Source of the DNA: Ctenosaura bakeri
Taxonomy: Eukaryota; Chordata; Lepidosauria; Squamata; Iguanidae
Direction: 5' to 3'
Assembly: GCA_948474755.1 (NCBI GenBank)
Contig: CAOLHI010001664.1
Coordinates: forward strand, 124,001-188,000
Length of the DNA: 64,000 nt
Shown: piece by piece, positions 1-11,424 of the stretch
Layout of the letters: each line of letters opens with the position of its first letter
Position numbering within the stretch: position 1 is the stretch's first letter
Made by a program: the position numbers and the translations under genes
The notes under the pieces: generated by a model
Database searches by the model: none
The model's input: the letters and a program-made list of their open reading frames with translations, nothing else
What the model was told of the DNA's origin: nothing

Positions 1-1018
1 CGTCCCCTCTAGGCGAGCGCGATTCGCGCTGTCGACGAGGTGACCGGGACCTCCGGAAGGTCTCCCAGCGACTCGGGCCACGATGGTACCGATCCCGGTA
101 CGATGGCGAATGCGACCGATAGGAGGCCGGGCGCTCTCTCCATTCAGATTCCCTCGCGTACCTGGCCACGTAGGACGCCGAGGTGTATCTGGAGGCAGAC
201 GAGCGAGGTTGTTCCTCTCTTGTCTCCCTCGGAGGCGGCGAGGCCACCGGACGCTCGGAAGAGCGGGACCGGGACCTGAAGGAGGTCGAACGCCGCTCCG
301 GAGAAGCAGAGAGCTCTCTCTGCTGCAGGTCGGCCGACCTGCGACGGCTAAGAGGGCGGTGGCGCTCCTCCACCAGGGTTGGAGGGTCTGCCACAGGCGA
401 GTCCGGGCGCTGTTGGGGAACGTCCTCGATCTCATCCTCCGAGAGGTCGACGGACTCGCCTCGCCCTTTGGAAGGCTGCTGAGTAGGAGGAGGAGTAGGA
501 GGTTGAGCGTCCCCAGCCGGGGAGCGCTTCTTTTCCTTCTTCTTCTTCTTCTCCTTCTCCTTGCCCTTGCCTCCGTCCGGAGCAGGGCGCTTTTTTGCAG
601 GCGTCTCCGTAAGGGGAGCCTCAGCCTTCCTCGCCGTCGAGGATCCTTTCGCTGACTTGGCAGCCGCCGACAGCTTCGGGATCCTCGGTAACGCCGAGAT
701 CGGCGTTTTCGCCGGTACCGAGCCCGATACCGACGAGGTGGACGGAACGGCAGCCGCCGATACCGTCGATGGCGTGGTCGTCTTCTTGTCGGCCATCTTG
801 GAAGTGGAGGTCTCGTCTATCGCCCGCAGAGACTGTTCCCAACAATAAGATTTGAGTCTCGCGGAGCGGTTGCGAAGAGTTTGGGGAGTAAAATCCCTGC
901 AAATTGGGCAAGTCCGGATGTTGTGGGACTCGCCCAAACAGAAGAGACACTCCTTATGGCCGTCGTTGAGGGCAACCTTGCGGCCGCAGGACACGCACTT
1001 CTTAAAGAGCGCGGACAT
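1..1018 (-). CDS. DIRS gag-like protein, N-terminal part, open to the window edge
   Basis: The frame begins at an ATG at 1018-1016 and I found no stop while reading through the zinc region and the lysine run; it appears open to base 1. The product starts MSALFKKCVSCG and carries paired cysteines (CVSC, CLFC, CPIC) with a nearby His, a small zinc-binding head. A Lys/Glu-rich run, a Pro-rich stretch, an acidic DLSEDE patch and an Arg/Ser-rich segment follow. At about 701-710 this copy keeps four A residues (TTTT on the plus strand) where the right-hand copy has three, so this frame stays continuous while the other shifts. The role, a structural or RNA-binding gag-like protein, is inferred from its place in the element. 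The 3' end lies outside the window. Confidence 0.7.
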   Translation of the reverse strand, partial: MSALFKKCVSCGRKVALNDGHKECLFCLGESHNIRTCPICRDFTPQTLRNRSARLKSYCWEQSLRAIDETSTSKMADKKTTTPSTVSAAAVPSTSSVSGSVPAKTPISALPRIPKLSAAAKSAKGSSTARKAEAPLTETPAKKRPAPDGGKGKEKEKKKKKEKKRSPAGDAQPPTPPPTQQPSKGRGESVDLSEDEIEDVPQQRPDSPVADPPTLVEERHRPLSRRRSADLQQRELSASPERRSTSFRSRSRSSERPVASPPPRETREEQPRSSASRYTSASYVARYARESEWRERPASYRSHSPSYRDRYHRGPSRWETFRRSRSPRRQRESRSPRGD

Positions 1019-1350
1019 AAGACGAAGAAACGCCAAACTCCGAAATCCAAAAAGACGAAAACCGAAGGGGGAGTCCGAAAGAGAGGTCAAAGACAGTCCG
1101 AAAGTCCGTAAAACCGTGAAAAAACAGCAAGCCAAGCACGACGTGAGAGGAACAAACTAAAGAACCTTCCGTACGCGGCGGCGGACGAGAAAGAACTGAG
1201 GAGAGACCGTTGCTCGGCGGGAGGAGCATGCGCAGTACCGGCGTGGGGGAGGGGTTCCCGCCAAGCGAACAAGCTCTAGAAGTTTCCGAACGCTACCGCG
1301 CAGGCGCTAAAGCTCCTAGTGTATGAAGGCACAGAGACCACGAAGAAGAA
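1..1350 (-). mobile_element. DIRS-like retrotransposon, 5' end of a copy that continues past the left edge
   Basis: This block is the reverse complement of 59098-60449, with only scattered substitutions and small indels. It holds the 5' leader (about 1019-1350) and the first part of gag. The two copies differ by one AAG codon in a lysine run and by a single A in the gag frame, which accounts for their 2-bp length difference. Homology stops at 1350, where an L1 ORF1 remnant starts, so that point is the insertion boundary. The rest of the element, including reverse transcriptase and recombinase, would lie left of the window. The family assignment comes from the fuller right-hand copy. Confidence 0.85.
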
Positions 1351-2000
1351 CCATTTCTTTTGGTAAGTTCCTTTGCCCGGCTATCTGAGAATTAATCTGA
1401 TAAACTTTGTCCAGTTCCCCAGGAAACTCATCTCTTTGTATCTCCAAGAAAACTGTCAGGGCTGCTCTTACTCTTGCATGTATATTCTCATTTTGTATCA
1501 CTTGAATACCTCTTATTCTCAAACATCTTTCTCTTTCTCTCATTTGCAAAGGGCCATAGCATGCACATTTTTTTCTTGGTCAGCAGTTACTTTCTCAATT
1601 AGTTCTTCAAGTTTTGTGTCTTTTTTCCATGGCTTCCATCCTCTCATTCATTTGTTTCATCTTATTGTTTAACTGAACTAGAGAAAATTTTATTTCGTTC
1701 AGTTCCAATTTCAAATCTTGTTTTATTGTTTGGTTCACATCAGCCCTCATCTGAGACATTGCTTCCTCCTTCTTCATCTCCTCAAGCAGCATATGATTTT
1801 ATTCCATTTCTCTAGTTTGATCTATTGAAACTCTTGAGCTTGAACAGCTTTTGCTTCACCTGCTAATGCTGCTTTTTCCCCTTGCTTCTGTTGCCTTTCT
1901 CTCTCTGCATTTTCTGGCTTGCAAGATTGATAGCTGTTAATTCAGTGTGAAATTCCTACTATGAATTCCATTATCCACCACTACATGTCAGCACTCTCTC
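1351..2000 (-). mobile_element. L1 ORF1 remnant, minus strand
   Basis: Minus-strand translation of about 1607-1792 gives a 61-residue charged coiled-coil segment (MLLEEMKKEEAMSQMRADVN...). About 1351-1549 gives a piece resembling the RNA-binding region of L1 ORF1 (ERCLRIRGI, followed by VFLEIQRDEFPGELDKVYQI). The order fits a minus-strand L1 ORF1 cut off by the DIRS insertion at 1350. Frames are broken. The limit near 2000 is approximate. Confidence 0.6.
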
Positions 2001-2104
2001 TCAAAGCATTGCTCTGGTTCCTCTTCTAGAAAGTTAAACACAGTTCTTTTACAGTTTGTACACTGTTCACTTTATCTTATTGTCTTATTCAATATGACCT
2101 TGAG

Positions 2105-2375
2105 CTTTATCAGCTTCCCATGGTCAAGTTATGGAATGGCCTGCCGGAGGAGATCCGGCATATTACCAGTCTTGACTGCTTTAAAAAAAACAGTCCCACC
2201 AACTGTCCTCCTGTTCTTTAATGTAGTTAATGTGTTTTTGGGGGTTGGTTTTAGATGAGTTGGTGGGTGGGGAGGATTGGTTATGTTTTAATGCTTTTAA
2301 TGTAGCTAATGTATTGTTGTAGTACCACCTCGATCCATGGGGAGAGGCGGGATATAAATAATTTTTTAAATTATT
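2105..2375 (+). mobile_element. L2-like LINE 3' end
   Basis: Translation of about 2130-2190 reads LWNGLPEEIRHITSLDCFKK, the usual last conserved segment of L2/CR1-type ORF2. It is followed by an AT-rich untranslated stretch and the tail GGGAGAGGCGGGATATAAAT, then an AT-rich end with short ATT repeats. The same tail appears at about 3675 and 12800. L2 clade is my best guess; a related clade is possible. Confidence 0.55.
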
Positions 2376-2599
2376 ATTATTAATTTTTTAAAAATTAAGT
2401 TTCTTTAGAGTCTTTATCACGTTCAGTGTACTGGCTCTTTAAATCAGAGTTTTAGCACTAGCTGCTGCTGCCATGGTCCCAAGAACATTACTTATTTTTG
2501 TAAAGTTTAAAAATGTATCAAGTACTCACATCACTTTTGTTTAATTGTTGAAGTTCTGTCTATTCTGTTTCTGAGAAGGCTTTCCAAACCAGAAGTTCT

Positions 2600-5030
2600 T
2601 CCTATGTTTCTGAAATTTAAAATCTTGGCTAATATGATGAAAACTATCTGATCATAACCCAATGTTGTTGACTATCAAGAAGAAGCACAATTAATGTAAT
2701 TGGAGACTAAATGAAGAATTACTTAAAAATGAAGAGATCTTGAAAAAAGGCAAAAGAGACTTTGAGAAAAAAAAATGAAGATAACTTGAATAATGGCACA
2801 GAGATTGGAGTTGTATGGGATGCAAATAAAGCTATGATGAAATGCTTTTAACAGCCAAATTCAGAGTTGCAAAAGAAAAGACAACAGCAAAAACAAGACA
2901 TTCAAGATGAAATTAAGAAAAAAGAAGAATTTTTAAAATCCATCTAATGCTACCTGTTTGAAGGAAATAAAAATTTTACAACAACAAATTTCCATGCTTA
3001 TGGTTTAAGAAATAGAAAGGAAGCTGAAATATGCTAAACAAAAGTACTTTTAGTATGTAAATAAACCAAGAAGATGTCTGGCCTATAAACTGAGGAAAGT
3101 AAGAGGAAAAGGTCATTTATGAGATTAAATATTGGAAGAGTACAACAGACAGCAGCAGAACAAAAAAAAACTTAAAAATTTTCAGCACTGTGTAAAGAAA
3201 AAAGCAAATAATCAGTGAAAATAAAGAGATACTTAAATTTACAAAATCTACCAGCTGATCAGAAGATCAGCCTCTGTGTAAAAGTAACTGTAGCAAAAAT
3301 AGCAGAGGCTTAAAAAAAAAAAAAGTAAGGAAAAGCACCCGCACCAGATTATCTTTCTGCAATATATTACAAGGCTCTGAAAGAATAGTTGTACATGCCA
3401 TTTCAATATTTGATTAACTCAATTAAAGTGCCAGAAAGTTGGACTAATGCAATATAACTTTAATACCAAAGAAGACAGAGACATGACAGATCCTAAGATG
3501 ATGGATTCAGCAGGCCTGCCCAGTCTATTTTTAAGTATATTTTTAATTTTAACTGTACTTTTAATTATGATCTGTTTTCATTATGTGATTTGTATTTTAA
3601 ATGGTTTTGTATTTTAATGTATTTTAGTTACAATTTGTTTTTAGTTGTATCTATGATGTACCCTGTCTCAAGCCTTGGGGAGAGGCAGGTAATAAATAAA
3701 AAAACTGTTGTTGTTGTTGTTGTTGTTGTTGAGAATTACAGATCAATATCTCTTCTGAATAATGATTATAAGGTATTGACTTTGATTTTAGCAGAAACAC
3801 TGAAGAAAATATTGGAAATTCTGATACATGAAGATCAATGTGGATTTGTATCTAAAAGACAACTGATAGACAATATAAGATGTGTAATAGATATATGAGA
3901 ATATTCAGAGGCCTGTAACAAAAAGCAAGTGGCTTTGTTTTTTTGGGATGCTGAAAATACTTTCGACAACGTTTCCTGGACATTTATGACTGAAGTGTTA
4001 AAGAAGATGAACTGTGGACAGAATTTTATTGCATGGATTAGAGCAATTTACTCTGTTCAGAAAGATCAGACTTTGATAAACGGTGAAAAAGAAAACCCCT
4101 AATTTTTGTGATATACAAAAAGAGATTAGACAGCATTGCCCTTTGTCATCTCTGTTGTTTATAGTGACTTTGGAAGTTTTAAACAGAACCATTAGACAAG
4201 AAGAAAAGATCAAAGGTGCGATGATAAAGAAACAGGTATATAAGTTGAGAGCATTTGCCTATGCCTTAGTGATTTTCTTGCAGGGCCCTATGGAACGTGT
4301 GGAAGATTTACTCAAGATGCTGAATGATTATGGGGCATTGGTGGATTTTAAACTGAAAAAGAAGAGAGACATGCTGACAAAAAATATGACAAAAGAACAA
4401 CAGATGATGGAAAAAACAGGGTTTAAAATTGTGAAGAAAGTAATATATTTAGGAGTTCTTTTTGAAACCATAATATTAAACTGCTTCAAAATAATTATGC
4501 AAAGACATGGTGCGATATTAAACATGACTTACAGAGGTGGTCCAAACTGAAGTTGTGACTACTAGGCAGAATATCAACTATAAAAAAATGAATGTATTGC
4601 CAAAAATGCTTTTTCTTTTCCAGAGAATACCTATTTTAATTAATGGCTTACCTTTTAAACAATGTCAAAAGGTTATTTTGAGATTTGTTTGCAAGGAAAG
4701 AAACCAAGAGTCAGATTGGAGGTTCTTCAAGTTCCAAAGCAAAGAGGTGGACTTGGGCTCCCAAATTTGAAATTGTACTAGTATGCATCTTTCATAATGT
4801 GGGTGAAAGACTGACTGATGTTGAAAAGAGGCTTTAAGTTACAATCTGGGGAAAAAAAACTTCTATAAGATGATCTACAGGTGGTACTTAACTCTAGAAA
4901 AATTGTCTAAAATCTATAAAGCCTCCTCAAACAAATGTTGGAAATGTAACCAAACAGAAGGGACCTTTTTCATATGTGGTGGACGTGAAAAAGTGAAGAG
5001 ATTTTGGGTGATAATACATAAATTGATGGA
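2600..5030 (+). mobile_element. Decayed L1 ORF2, left part of a copy split by later insertions
   Basis: Broken reading frames give successive L1 ORF2 pieces. They include an endonuclease end (SDHNPMLLTIKK) near 2650, an RT start (ENYRSISLLNNDYK, then HEDQCGFVSKRQ) near 3730-3880, an RT core (QKEIRQHCPLSSLLFIV) near 4115, and a C-terminal cysteine region (CWKCNQTEGTFF) near 4940. No frame is intact. A separate 3' tail interrupts the RT region at about 3500-3732. A CR1 cuts the element at 5031, and L1-like sequence resumes at 6393. Confidence 0.7.
3500..3732 (+). mobile_element. L2-like tail inserted in the L1
   Basis: An AT-rich stretch ends with the tail GGGAGAGGCAGGTAATAAAT and then a (TTG)n run at about 3709-3731. 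It separates two adjoining parts of L1 ORF2: the RT text ending near 3495 resumes at NYRSISLLN just after 3732. It is therefore a later insertion. The exact left boundary is uncertain. Confidence 0.5.
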
Positions 5031-6392
5031 GTCAGCCTGACATCAGTACCCGGAAAGATCCTGGAGCAGATTATTAAGCAGTCAGTTTCTAATCACTTAG
5101 AAAGCAATGCAGTAATCACGAGAAGTCAACATGGATTTCTCAAAAATAAGTCATGTCAGACTAATCTTATCTCTTTTTATGATAGAGTTACTAGCTTGAT
5201 AGATGAAGGGAATGCTGTGGATGTAGCATATCTCGATTTCAGTAAGGCCTTCGACAAAGTTCCCCATGACATTCTTGCAATGAAGCTAGTAAAATGTGGG
5301 CTGGACAGGGCTACTGTTAGTTGGATTTGTAATTCGTTGACCGACCGAACCCAAAGGGTGATCACGAATGGCTGCTTTTCATCCTGGAGAGAAGTGACTA
5401 GTGGGGTGCCACAGGGTTCTGTCCTGGGCCTAGTGCTGTTCAATACTTTTATCAATGACTTGGATGAAGGAATAGAGGGCATGCTCATCAAATTTGCAGA
5501 TGACACCAAATTGGGAGCGGTTGCTAATATGCCGGAGGACAGGATCAAAATTCAAAATGACCTGGATAGATTGGAGAGCTGGGCCAAGGCGAACAAAATG
5601 AAATTCAACAGAGAGAAGTGTAAGGTCCTACACTTAGGTAGAAAAAATGGAATACAGAAATATAGGATGGGGGACACGTGGCTGGATATCAGTACATGTG
5701 AAAGGGATCTAGGAATCTTCATAGATCACAAGCTGAACATGAGTCAGCAGTGTGATGCGGCAGCCAAGAAAGCCAATGCAATTCTTGGCTGCATCAATAG
5801 GAGTATGGTGTCTAGATCGAGAGAGGTACTGGTACCACTCTACTCTGCTTTGGTTAGACCCCATCTTGAATACTGTGTCCAGTTCTGGGCACCCCAATTC
5901 AAGAAGGATATTGACAAGCTGGAGCAAGTCCAGAGGAGGGCGACCAAAATGGTGAGAGGCCTGGAAGCCATGCCCTATGAGGATAGACTTAGAGAGCTGG
6001 GTATGTTTAGTCTACAGAAGAGAAGGTTAAGAGGGGACATGATAGCCATGTTTAAATATTTGAAGGGATGCCACGTAGAGGAGGGAGAGGGCTTGTTTTC
6101 TGCTGCTCCAGAGACCAGGACAAGGAGCAATGGATTTAAGCTGCAGGAAAGGAGATTCCACCTGAACCTCAAGAAGAACTTCCTGACAGTCAGGGCTGTC
6201 CAGCAGTGGAATCTGCTGCCTCGGAGTGTAGTGGAGTCTCCTTCCTTGGAGGTGTTTAAGCAGAGGCTTGATGGCCATCTGTCGGGAGTGCTTTGAGGGT
6301 GTTCCTGCATGGCAGGGGGTTGGACTGGATGGCCCCTGTGGTCTCTTCCAACTCTACATTTCTATGATTCTATGATTCTATGATTCTATAGG
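5031..6392 (+). mobile_element. CR1 LINE, 5'-truncated, nested in L1
   Basis: The element begins inside ORF2 and ends in the CR1 hallmark: about four tandem copies of an ATTCTATG octamer with no poly-A (about 6360-6390). It interrupts an L1 whose ORF2 text runs to 5030 and resumes after 6392. Its sequence closely matches the minus-strand CR1 at 12970-14300, so both belong to one subfamily. Confidence 0.9.
5196..6296 (+). CDS. CR1 ORF2 C-terminal part: reverse transcriptase core and thumb, open frame
   Basis: A 366-codon open frame, truncated at its N-terminal side by the 5' truncation of the element. It contains the RT palm motif A ([14 protein letters not shown]), motif B ([10 protein letters not shown]) and the catalytic FADD motif ([10 protein letters not shown]). 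The standard CR1 C-terminal text follows ([23 protein letters not shown] type, [10 protein letters not shown]) and the frame ends at TGA just before the 3' tail. The endonuclease and RT fingers are missing, so it cannot act alone. The uninterrupted frame suggests a fairly recent insertion. It is a transposon fragment, not a host gene. Confidence 0.85.
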   Translation: MIDEGNAVDVAYLDFSKAFDKVPHDILAMKLVKCGLDRATVSWICNSLTDRTQRVITNGCFSSWREVTSGVPQGSVLGLVLFNTFINDLDEGIEGMLIKFADDTKLGAVANMPEDRIKIQNDLDRLESWAKANKMKFNREKCKVLHLGRKNGIQKYRMGDTWLDISTCERDLGIFIDHKLNMSQQCDAAAKKANAILGCINRSMVSRSREVLVPLYSALVRPHLEYCVQFWAPQFKKDIDKLEQVQRRATKMVRGLEAMPYEDRLRELGMFSLQKRRLRGDMIAMFKYLKGCHVEEGEGLFSAAPETRTRSNGFKLQERRFHLNLKKNFLTVRAVQQWNLLPRSVVESPSLEVFKQRLDGHLSGVL

Positions 6393-6707
6393 ACACTTAG
6401 AAGATGAAAGTTCATTTGAAACTTGAGTTGTTCTTATTGGGACTGATGGATGACCAGATAAAAGTGAACTTTTACATAACATTATAACAGCAGTGAGAAT
6501 ACTCTACGCTCAGAAATTGAGCAAGAAGACAGAGTGATGAAGCTGTTGGACAAGGCTGAGACGAACAAGCTGATGACCTTCATTAAAGAAGAGTCTTCAA
6601 ATGAGCTTCAAAAACATTGGGAGAAGGTGGTAATGTTTCTAAAAGATGTGTGGAGGAGAGACAATCAACAGTTAGATTTGAATAATAGATATATTATTGT
6701 AAAGCAT
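6393..6707 (+). mobile_element. L1 ORF2 remnant, right part of the split copy
   Basis: Directly after the CR1 tail, broken frames give text typical of the end of L1 ORF2 (ELFLLGLMDDQIK in one frame, later KLLDKAETNKLMTFIKEE). This continues the L1 that stops at 5030. It ends where a Tigger-like MITE begins near 6710. Confidence 0.55.
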
Positions 6708-6709
6708 TA

Positions 6710-7096
6710 TAGTGGCCCCTCTACTTTCACAAGGGTTCAAGGTGGAGAACCCTCATAAAAGTGGAAAGATCACAAATAACGTCTCCCCTGCAATCCTCCT
6801 CCCATTCATTTCTGGGGCTCTACCCTCTCATTCTCTTGCCTTTTGCACACTGGGACCAGAGGCAAGGGAATGGGAGGCAGAGCTCCAGAGGGAAGAAGGA
6901 AGGTACACGCATGCCTTCACCCGCCCACAATTTCCTTGATTTTGTCTGGGAGCTTGCCTTCTCCCTCTGTGCCTGGCAAAACACAAGGGAATGGGGGAAG
7001 GAGAATGAAGGGGAAGGCGTGCATGCACCTCATGAATAATCAAATTTGTGAAGGTCAAACCTGTGAATGTAGAAGGAGGACTTTCTATATTGTAGT
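6710..7096 (+). mobile_element. Tigger-like MITE, copy 1
   Basis: It starts AGTGGCCCCTCTACTTTCAC and ends in a degraded inverse of that terminus (GTGAATGTAGAAGGAGGACT). It is the same family as the copies at 31244, 45125 and 52229; the last has clean TA-flanked termini. Inside are paired CCTTGCCTTTTG and CAAGGGAATGGG segments that can form hairpins. It encodes no transposase. The pogo/Tigger assignment rests on the termini resembling CAGTBNYCCYCC and on the TA target. Confidence 0.6.
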
Positions 7097-7435
7097 ATTA
7101 CTACATTTAACAAAGTAAAAGGTTAATTATAATATAATTATAAATGTAGTTAAATCTTTTATAATTACTTTGGTAGGTTAAGATTAATGATTATTGTATA
7201 TAATTATAGGTAGTTTATTGAGCTTTGAGGAACTATACTAAGTAATCATAAAAAACTGTTTTTTGGGAGTTGGAAATCATGTGTGTGCCCTTTTTATCCC
7301 TTTGGTGTGTTTGTGTTTGTTCGTTTGTGTAGTTTGTCTATTTGTTTAGATAGTAGGTATGTATTTTCCCCCTTGTATGTTATTTTATGTCTTTTGTTTT
7401 TTTAAAAAAAACCAATTTTGATATTTTTTTTAAAA
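7097..7435. other. AT-rich stretch with no recognised feature
   Basis: The sequence is AT-rich with T runs and GTTTGT-like repeats (about 7300-7345). I see no open frame or repeat family I can name. Confidence 0.4.
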
Positions 7436-8650
7436 AATTGAAAAAGCCTGGACCCAGTCCCTATAGGGCTTTATAGGTCATCACTAACACTTTGCACTGC
7501 ACCCAGAAATGGATCAGCAGTCAGTGGAGCAGTTGTAACAGGTAAACTGTGTGATTTGGACAAAGGTCTGGTACACATGTGGTGGCTCACACCTCTCCAA
7601 GAATTAATGTCCACATACTCAGGCTGCACAAATTGAAAAGAATCAATGAACACTGGACAAGCAGCAGCCAGGGTGCCATCCACTGGACCTGTAGCAACTC
7701 TGCCCAAGTAAGAATGAATTCCAGTGATTTTATTGGCAAAATAGCAGGCAAATTCTTCACAGTGGGCTGTTGAGTGGCTTAAATTCTCCTTTGGGCCAGT
7801 TTTTACCTGATCTCTGACTACTTGAAACAGCTCTGCTGGGCAGTTTTCTGAAGATGCAATGGTGATAGCCCAAAAGATATCTTTTGCTACCTTTATTGCT
7901 CACCATAGGCCTTCAGATAGACTTTAGACTATTTTTGATCAGACTTGCTCTAAGTTTTCTGCCAGTCTCTCTCTAGTCTCCATCTCACTCATTTAATTGC
8001 TACCAGGTCTTTAGAAAATTAGGGGGCTGGTTTAGCTCCACTCTGTGAGAAGGGATGCTTCAGAGTGATCATGTCCACTGCCATGGTCATTTAACCATTC
8101 CAGAGATCAACCAGGGCTTCAACAGGACCACCTGCCAAGGTAGCAGGAAACTCTCCAAGGGCCATCAGGAATCCATCTGGATCCAAAATCCTCCAGGGGT
8201 ATCTTGCAACTGCTGAGATTCTGACCAATAAGTGATCTGTTCATGAAAACCAGACCAAGTAGTGATCTGTTCATGAGAACATAAGAGTAGAAAGCTACTC
8301 CATTCCTAGATCACCTTCATCCCTTCCTGTACAGAAAATAAGATCTAGAGTGACCCCTGCTGGAGTGGCCTGATACCATTTGAGACAGAAGTCCTGAGCC
8401 ACTCTTGACAGGTAGCCTCAGCATGGATAGTGAAGTCTTCCAGTATCACAAGCTGTGGGGACTCCAAGACCACTAATGAGACCACCCCAGCTAGCTCAGG
8501 AAAGACGACTGTTGAGCAGTGGAGTGAATGGTACACCAACAGAATCCCTAATCTGTTGCAGCCACCCACTTTCAAATAAAACACACTCAAACCCTGCAGA
8601 CTGGGTGCCTGGTCAAGGGATATTATCTTGATAGACCCTTGCTATTCCAC
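7436..8650 (-). mobile_element. L2-like LINE remnant, minus strand
   Basis: On the minus strand, about 8345-8590 reads like the middle of a LINE endonuclease (PQLVILEDFTIHAEA, where family members have a GDFNIH motif). About 7440-7540 reads like the conserved region near the end of ORF2 (ADPF, CKVLVMTYKAL). The order fits one decayed minus-strand element with internal loss. Frames are broken and the key Asp/Asn residues are altered, so it is dead. Confidence 0.5.
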
Positions 8651-8929
8651 CTCCCTGTCCCGCAGGTCTCGCCTGCTGCTGCACAGAGAATCATGCACTA
8701 TTATACAGCTTGGTCTAAAGAAGTGTGAGTTCCCACAATACAATTCCTTGGATTTCGATGGTTGTTGTCACCTCCATATCCACTTGTTCCATCACTAGTT
8801 GTAGTACCAGTGCTGCTAGTAGAGGCTCCCATAGTCAGACAAGCTTTTGCTGAGGAGCAAGATTACGTGTGCCAAACAGCTGTGCAGCAGCAGCAGTAAT
8901 GGGAGGGAATGACACTGGCTGAGGATCTT

Positions 8930-9045
8930 TCAGAGACAATGGCAGTGCACCATAACTAATGTTTGTTAGTACTGTGCAGAAGGGAATGGTAAACCACTTG
9001 TCACAGAGTTTTACCTTGAAAACCCTATGATGAGATAATCTAAAA
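8930..9045. repeat. Squamate SINE-type fragment
   Basis: The segment reads 'gggaatggtaaaccacttgt', then 'accttgaaaaccctatga'. I recognise this phrase from common squamate SINE or BovB-derived tails. It is short and both limits are uncertain. Confidence 0.35.
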
Positions 9046-9049
9046 TGAA

Positions 9050-10130
9050 ACAAGAGGACTCTGAACTCTTTGACACAATTACCAGAAAATATGGAAGCAA
9101 ATAACAGCTAATCTAAAAAGATGGAATAAGTTAAATTTATCATCGATGGGCAGAATTGCAGCAATTAGAATGGCTATTATTTCTTTTTCAAAATATCCCT
9201 ACAATATCAGGTATAAAAACATTCAATGACTGGGGAAAAAGTATTTATTTGGGCTGGTAAAAAGCCTAGGATAAAATGGAATATGCTTCTTGAAAGAAAA
9301 GAAAGAGGTGGATTGGGCTCCCAAATTATATTGTTATGAAGCCTGTTTGGATTGGATAAAAGATTGGGTAAAATTGGGAAATACAAGACTTTTACAACTA
9401 GAAGGATTTAATTTAAAATTCAGTTGGCATGTATATTTGTGATATAATAAGACCAACATGAATAGAGACTTTTACTACCATTGTATTAGAAAATCCCTAA
9501 TTAACGTTTGGAATACATATAAGAGAAAATTTTACAAAAAGCCTCCTCAAGAGGCTTTTTTAATAAGTGGGTTGATCTTGAACTTTTCTAATAGAAGATA
9601 TAAGGACTTGATTAATTGGGAAGAAGACAGCCCAAGACTTTAATCTAGAGATGATTTAAAAGAACAAGGAATAGAACAACTGTAGTTCCTGTAGAACAAC
9701 TACAGGAAAGACTTAAAATGGATCAGAAAATTTATGGAATCAGAAATCAATATAACGGATTAGATGAAATTCTAGTGAATAGCTAAATTATACAAGACCC
9801 TTCTTGAATGGGATACAGAAAAAGAGATTATAAAAGAGTCTACAGTCAAATGGGCCCAAAATATCAGTCATACAACTGACCTAGATGATTGGCAGAAATC
9901 ATGGGGGGAAAGTTTAAGATTTAAAATTTACTTTGAACATTGGACTAAAAGAGAACTACTAAAAATGTTATACCATTGGAATATGATGCCTAGTTGGTAA
10001 TTCCAAATATATAAGAAAGAGAAGGAAATTACTGGAAATGTAAAGAAAGTAGAAGCATCTTTTACCACATGTGGTGACTTTGTCCCATAGTTAAAAAAAT
10101 ACTGGAGCCTAATTGACAGGGAGCCAGAAG
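9050..10130 (+). mobile_element. Decayed L1 ORF2 C-terminal region
   Basis: Frames across about 9090-9450 give [27 protein letters not shown] text and [20 protein letters not shown], and 9458-9643 continues the same ORF2 region (INVWNTYKRKFYK). A cysteine/histidine segment (YWKCKE, then FYHMW) lies near 10030-10075. This order matches the C-terminal third of L1 ORF2. Stops and shifts occur throughout. Confidence 0.65.
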
Positions 10131-10149
10131 AATTCTGGACTGAAGCCAG

Positions 10150-11420
10150 GAATACTGTCAGGAAGGAATGCAAAAAGCACTATCTGCAGCCTTAAACAGA
10201 AGCCTTAATGGATGACAGATGAAATTCTTCAAGTTGTTAAAGACAGATGAGAAGCAAAAGAAAAGGGTGACAGAAATAGGGCCAGAACACTTAATAAAAC
10301 TGTTCTGTGACTTATGTGCAGGGACAAAGAAAACTACTATGATAATCCAGAAAATTAGAACATGACAACAACAAAAAAAGAAAAGAGATCTTCCACAAGA
10401 TTTAAGAAAACAAAGGGAAATTTAAACCAAGAGTGGAGATGTTGTATTACCAGCAAGGGAACATATTACATATCCAAGTACAAAATAAAATGACAATGGA
10501 AACAATACACTGAAGACTTCTACAGAAGAGATGAAAGGATGATTCATTCAAGGAAGAACCACTTGAAGATAAATCTACAGTTTGAGAAAGTTACATAGAA
10601 GCTGTACTCAAAGCATTTGGGAGATATAAATCACCAGGAACAGATGCCATACCAATACAGATGCTTCAAGCTACAGAGAAAGAAGCTACTCTAGTTCAAA
10701 CTAAAACCAAAACACATAAAGAAAACAAAAGAATGGATCACAGATTGGAAACAATCAGTATACATTCTAATCCTCAATAAAGGGGACATCAGCAATTATA
10801 GTAACCACAGGTCCATTGCATTAATCGCCCATGCAAGGAAAGTGATGCTCAAAAGTCTACAACAAAGAGTTTAACTAAGTGTCAATATATATCACTGAAT
10901 AATAAAGGCAGGATTGCCCAAGCCATTGTTTTTCTAATTTCTATGTATGCTTGTGAGAGCTGGACATGAAGCAAGCTGACAGGAAGAAAATCAGCTCATC
11001 TGAAATGTGGTGCTGGAGAAGAATTCTATGGATTTTGTGGACTACTAAAAAGACAAAAGAATGGGTCCTAGCACAAACCAAGCCTGAACTCTTTCTAGAA
11101 GCGAAGATGACTAAACTGAGGCTGTTGTACTTTGGATATATATCACAAGAGGACATGACTCACTAGAAAAGCTACAATGGTGGTTAAGGAAAAGAGGAAA
11201 AAACCATTATAGATGGTTAGACTCAATCAAGGAAGCCACACACTGAGCAGGGGCTGTTTATGACAGGGTGTCTTGGAGTCTCTCATTCGTAGGGTCACCA
11301 TTTGTTGAAGTTGACTGATAGCAGTTAACAACATATGCAGTGGGATCTTGGTTTGTGAAAAGTGAGCATGTGCTACAAGTTTGTATTCTTCCCTACCAGC
11401 TGATCCTATTATCATTTTTT
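10150..11420 (+). mobile_element. RTE/BovB-type LINE remnant
   Basis: About 10770-10875 reads GDISNYSNHRSIALIAHARKV, the RT segment of RTE/BovB elements. About 10965-11165 reads DRKKISSSEMWCWRRILWI, then PELFLEAKMTKLRLLYFGYI. About 11210 reads WLDSIKEATH, the BovB C-terminal text. The frame is broken by several stops. The start near 10150 is approximate because this element joins the preceding L1 remnant without a clear boundary. Confidence 0.65.
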
Positions 11421-11424
11421 AAAA

